Source of the DNA: Calothrix sp. CSU_2_0
GTDB lineage: Bacteria; Cyanobacteriota; Cyanobacteriia; Cyanobacteriales; Nostocaceae
NCBI GenBank assembly: GCA_012034595.1
Contig: JAAUPE010000085.1
Location: 1 to 32,109 of the forward strand
Direction: 5' to 3'
Length of the DNA stretch: 32,109 bases
A program made the translations under genes and the position numbers. Position 1 is the stretch's first letter. Every line of letters begins with the position of its first letter. Shown here piece after piece: positions 32,087 to 32,109 of the stretch. Below the pieces are notes generated by a model that saw only the letters and a list, made by a program, of their open reading frames with translations, had not been told where the DNA came from and ran no database searches.

Positions 32087-32109
32087 CATTCATACTACGG
32101 ACATCTGGA

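Overview
The window comes from a filamentous, probably heterocyst-forming cyanobacterium (Nostocales-like). This rests on frequent HIP1 octamers (GCGATCGC), heptameric tandem repeats of the STRR type (CCCCAAT, ATGGGCA), a flavodiiron protein of the Flv1/Flv2 class, the cyanobacterial gene order rplS-tRNA-Trp-secE-nusG-rplK-rplA-rplJ-rplL, a DUF4278 protein, and a CBS-less IMP dehydrogenase (GuaB3 type) beside the cyanobacterial small RNA Yfr1. Genus cannot be fixed from the sequence.

Layout. 1-7235: an Flv1/Flv2-class flavodiiron gene, a small two-helix membrane protein, and a two-gene RND efflux system (lipoprotein adaptor plus pump). 7476-8441 (-): a family-2 glycosyltransferase. 8587-13162 (+): the ribosomal/secretion/antitermination cluster with tRNA-Trp, an L10 leader with attenuator upstream of rplJ, and spacers swollen by short tandem repeats; rplJ carries a 1-nt deletion. 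13676-15424 (-): a membrane-anchored Ser/Thr kinase. 15758 (+): a DUF4278 protein. 15960-20014: a MocR-type regulator divergent from two GNAT acetyltransferases and a PNPOx-like flavoprotein, and followed by an APH-like kinase. 20086-21678 (-): a beta-lactamase-fold serine hydrolase. 24588-22057 (-): adenylate cyclase, LMW-phosphatase-like protein and TrmJ, spaced like an operon. 25950-24881 (-): a LOG-family gene broken by a 1-nt deletion. 26923-26600 (-): thioredoxin. 27077-28500: gene remnants, a pentapeptide-repeat-like gene and a duplicated 150-bp element. 28853-28925 (-): Yfr1. 30264-29101 (-): GuaB3. 31231-30494 (-): a short-chain reductase. 31795-31301 (-): a small outer-membrane beta-barrel protein. 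The right end holds a MITE-like element and heptamer repeats.

The points most worth attention are: (i) an unannotated Yfr1 gene whose conserved core can pair, 9 of 9 bases, with the ribosome-binding site of the outer-membrane protein gene 3 kb away; (ii) the guaB-yfr1-trxA neighbourhood split by about 1.9 kb of repeats and decayed genes; (iii) three AAAGTGG boxes in the MocR divergent promoter, resembling the reported PdxR operator; (iv) two independent single-base deletions in otherwise intact conserved genes, which suggests sequence error or recent decay; (v) several dispersed palindromic or MITE-like elements present more than once in the window. No insertion sequence, prophage or CRISPR array was found.
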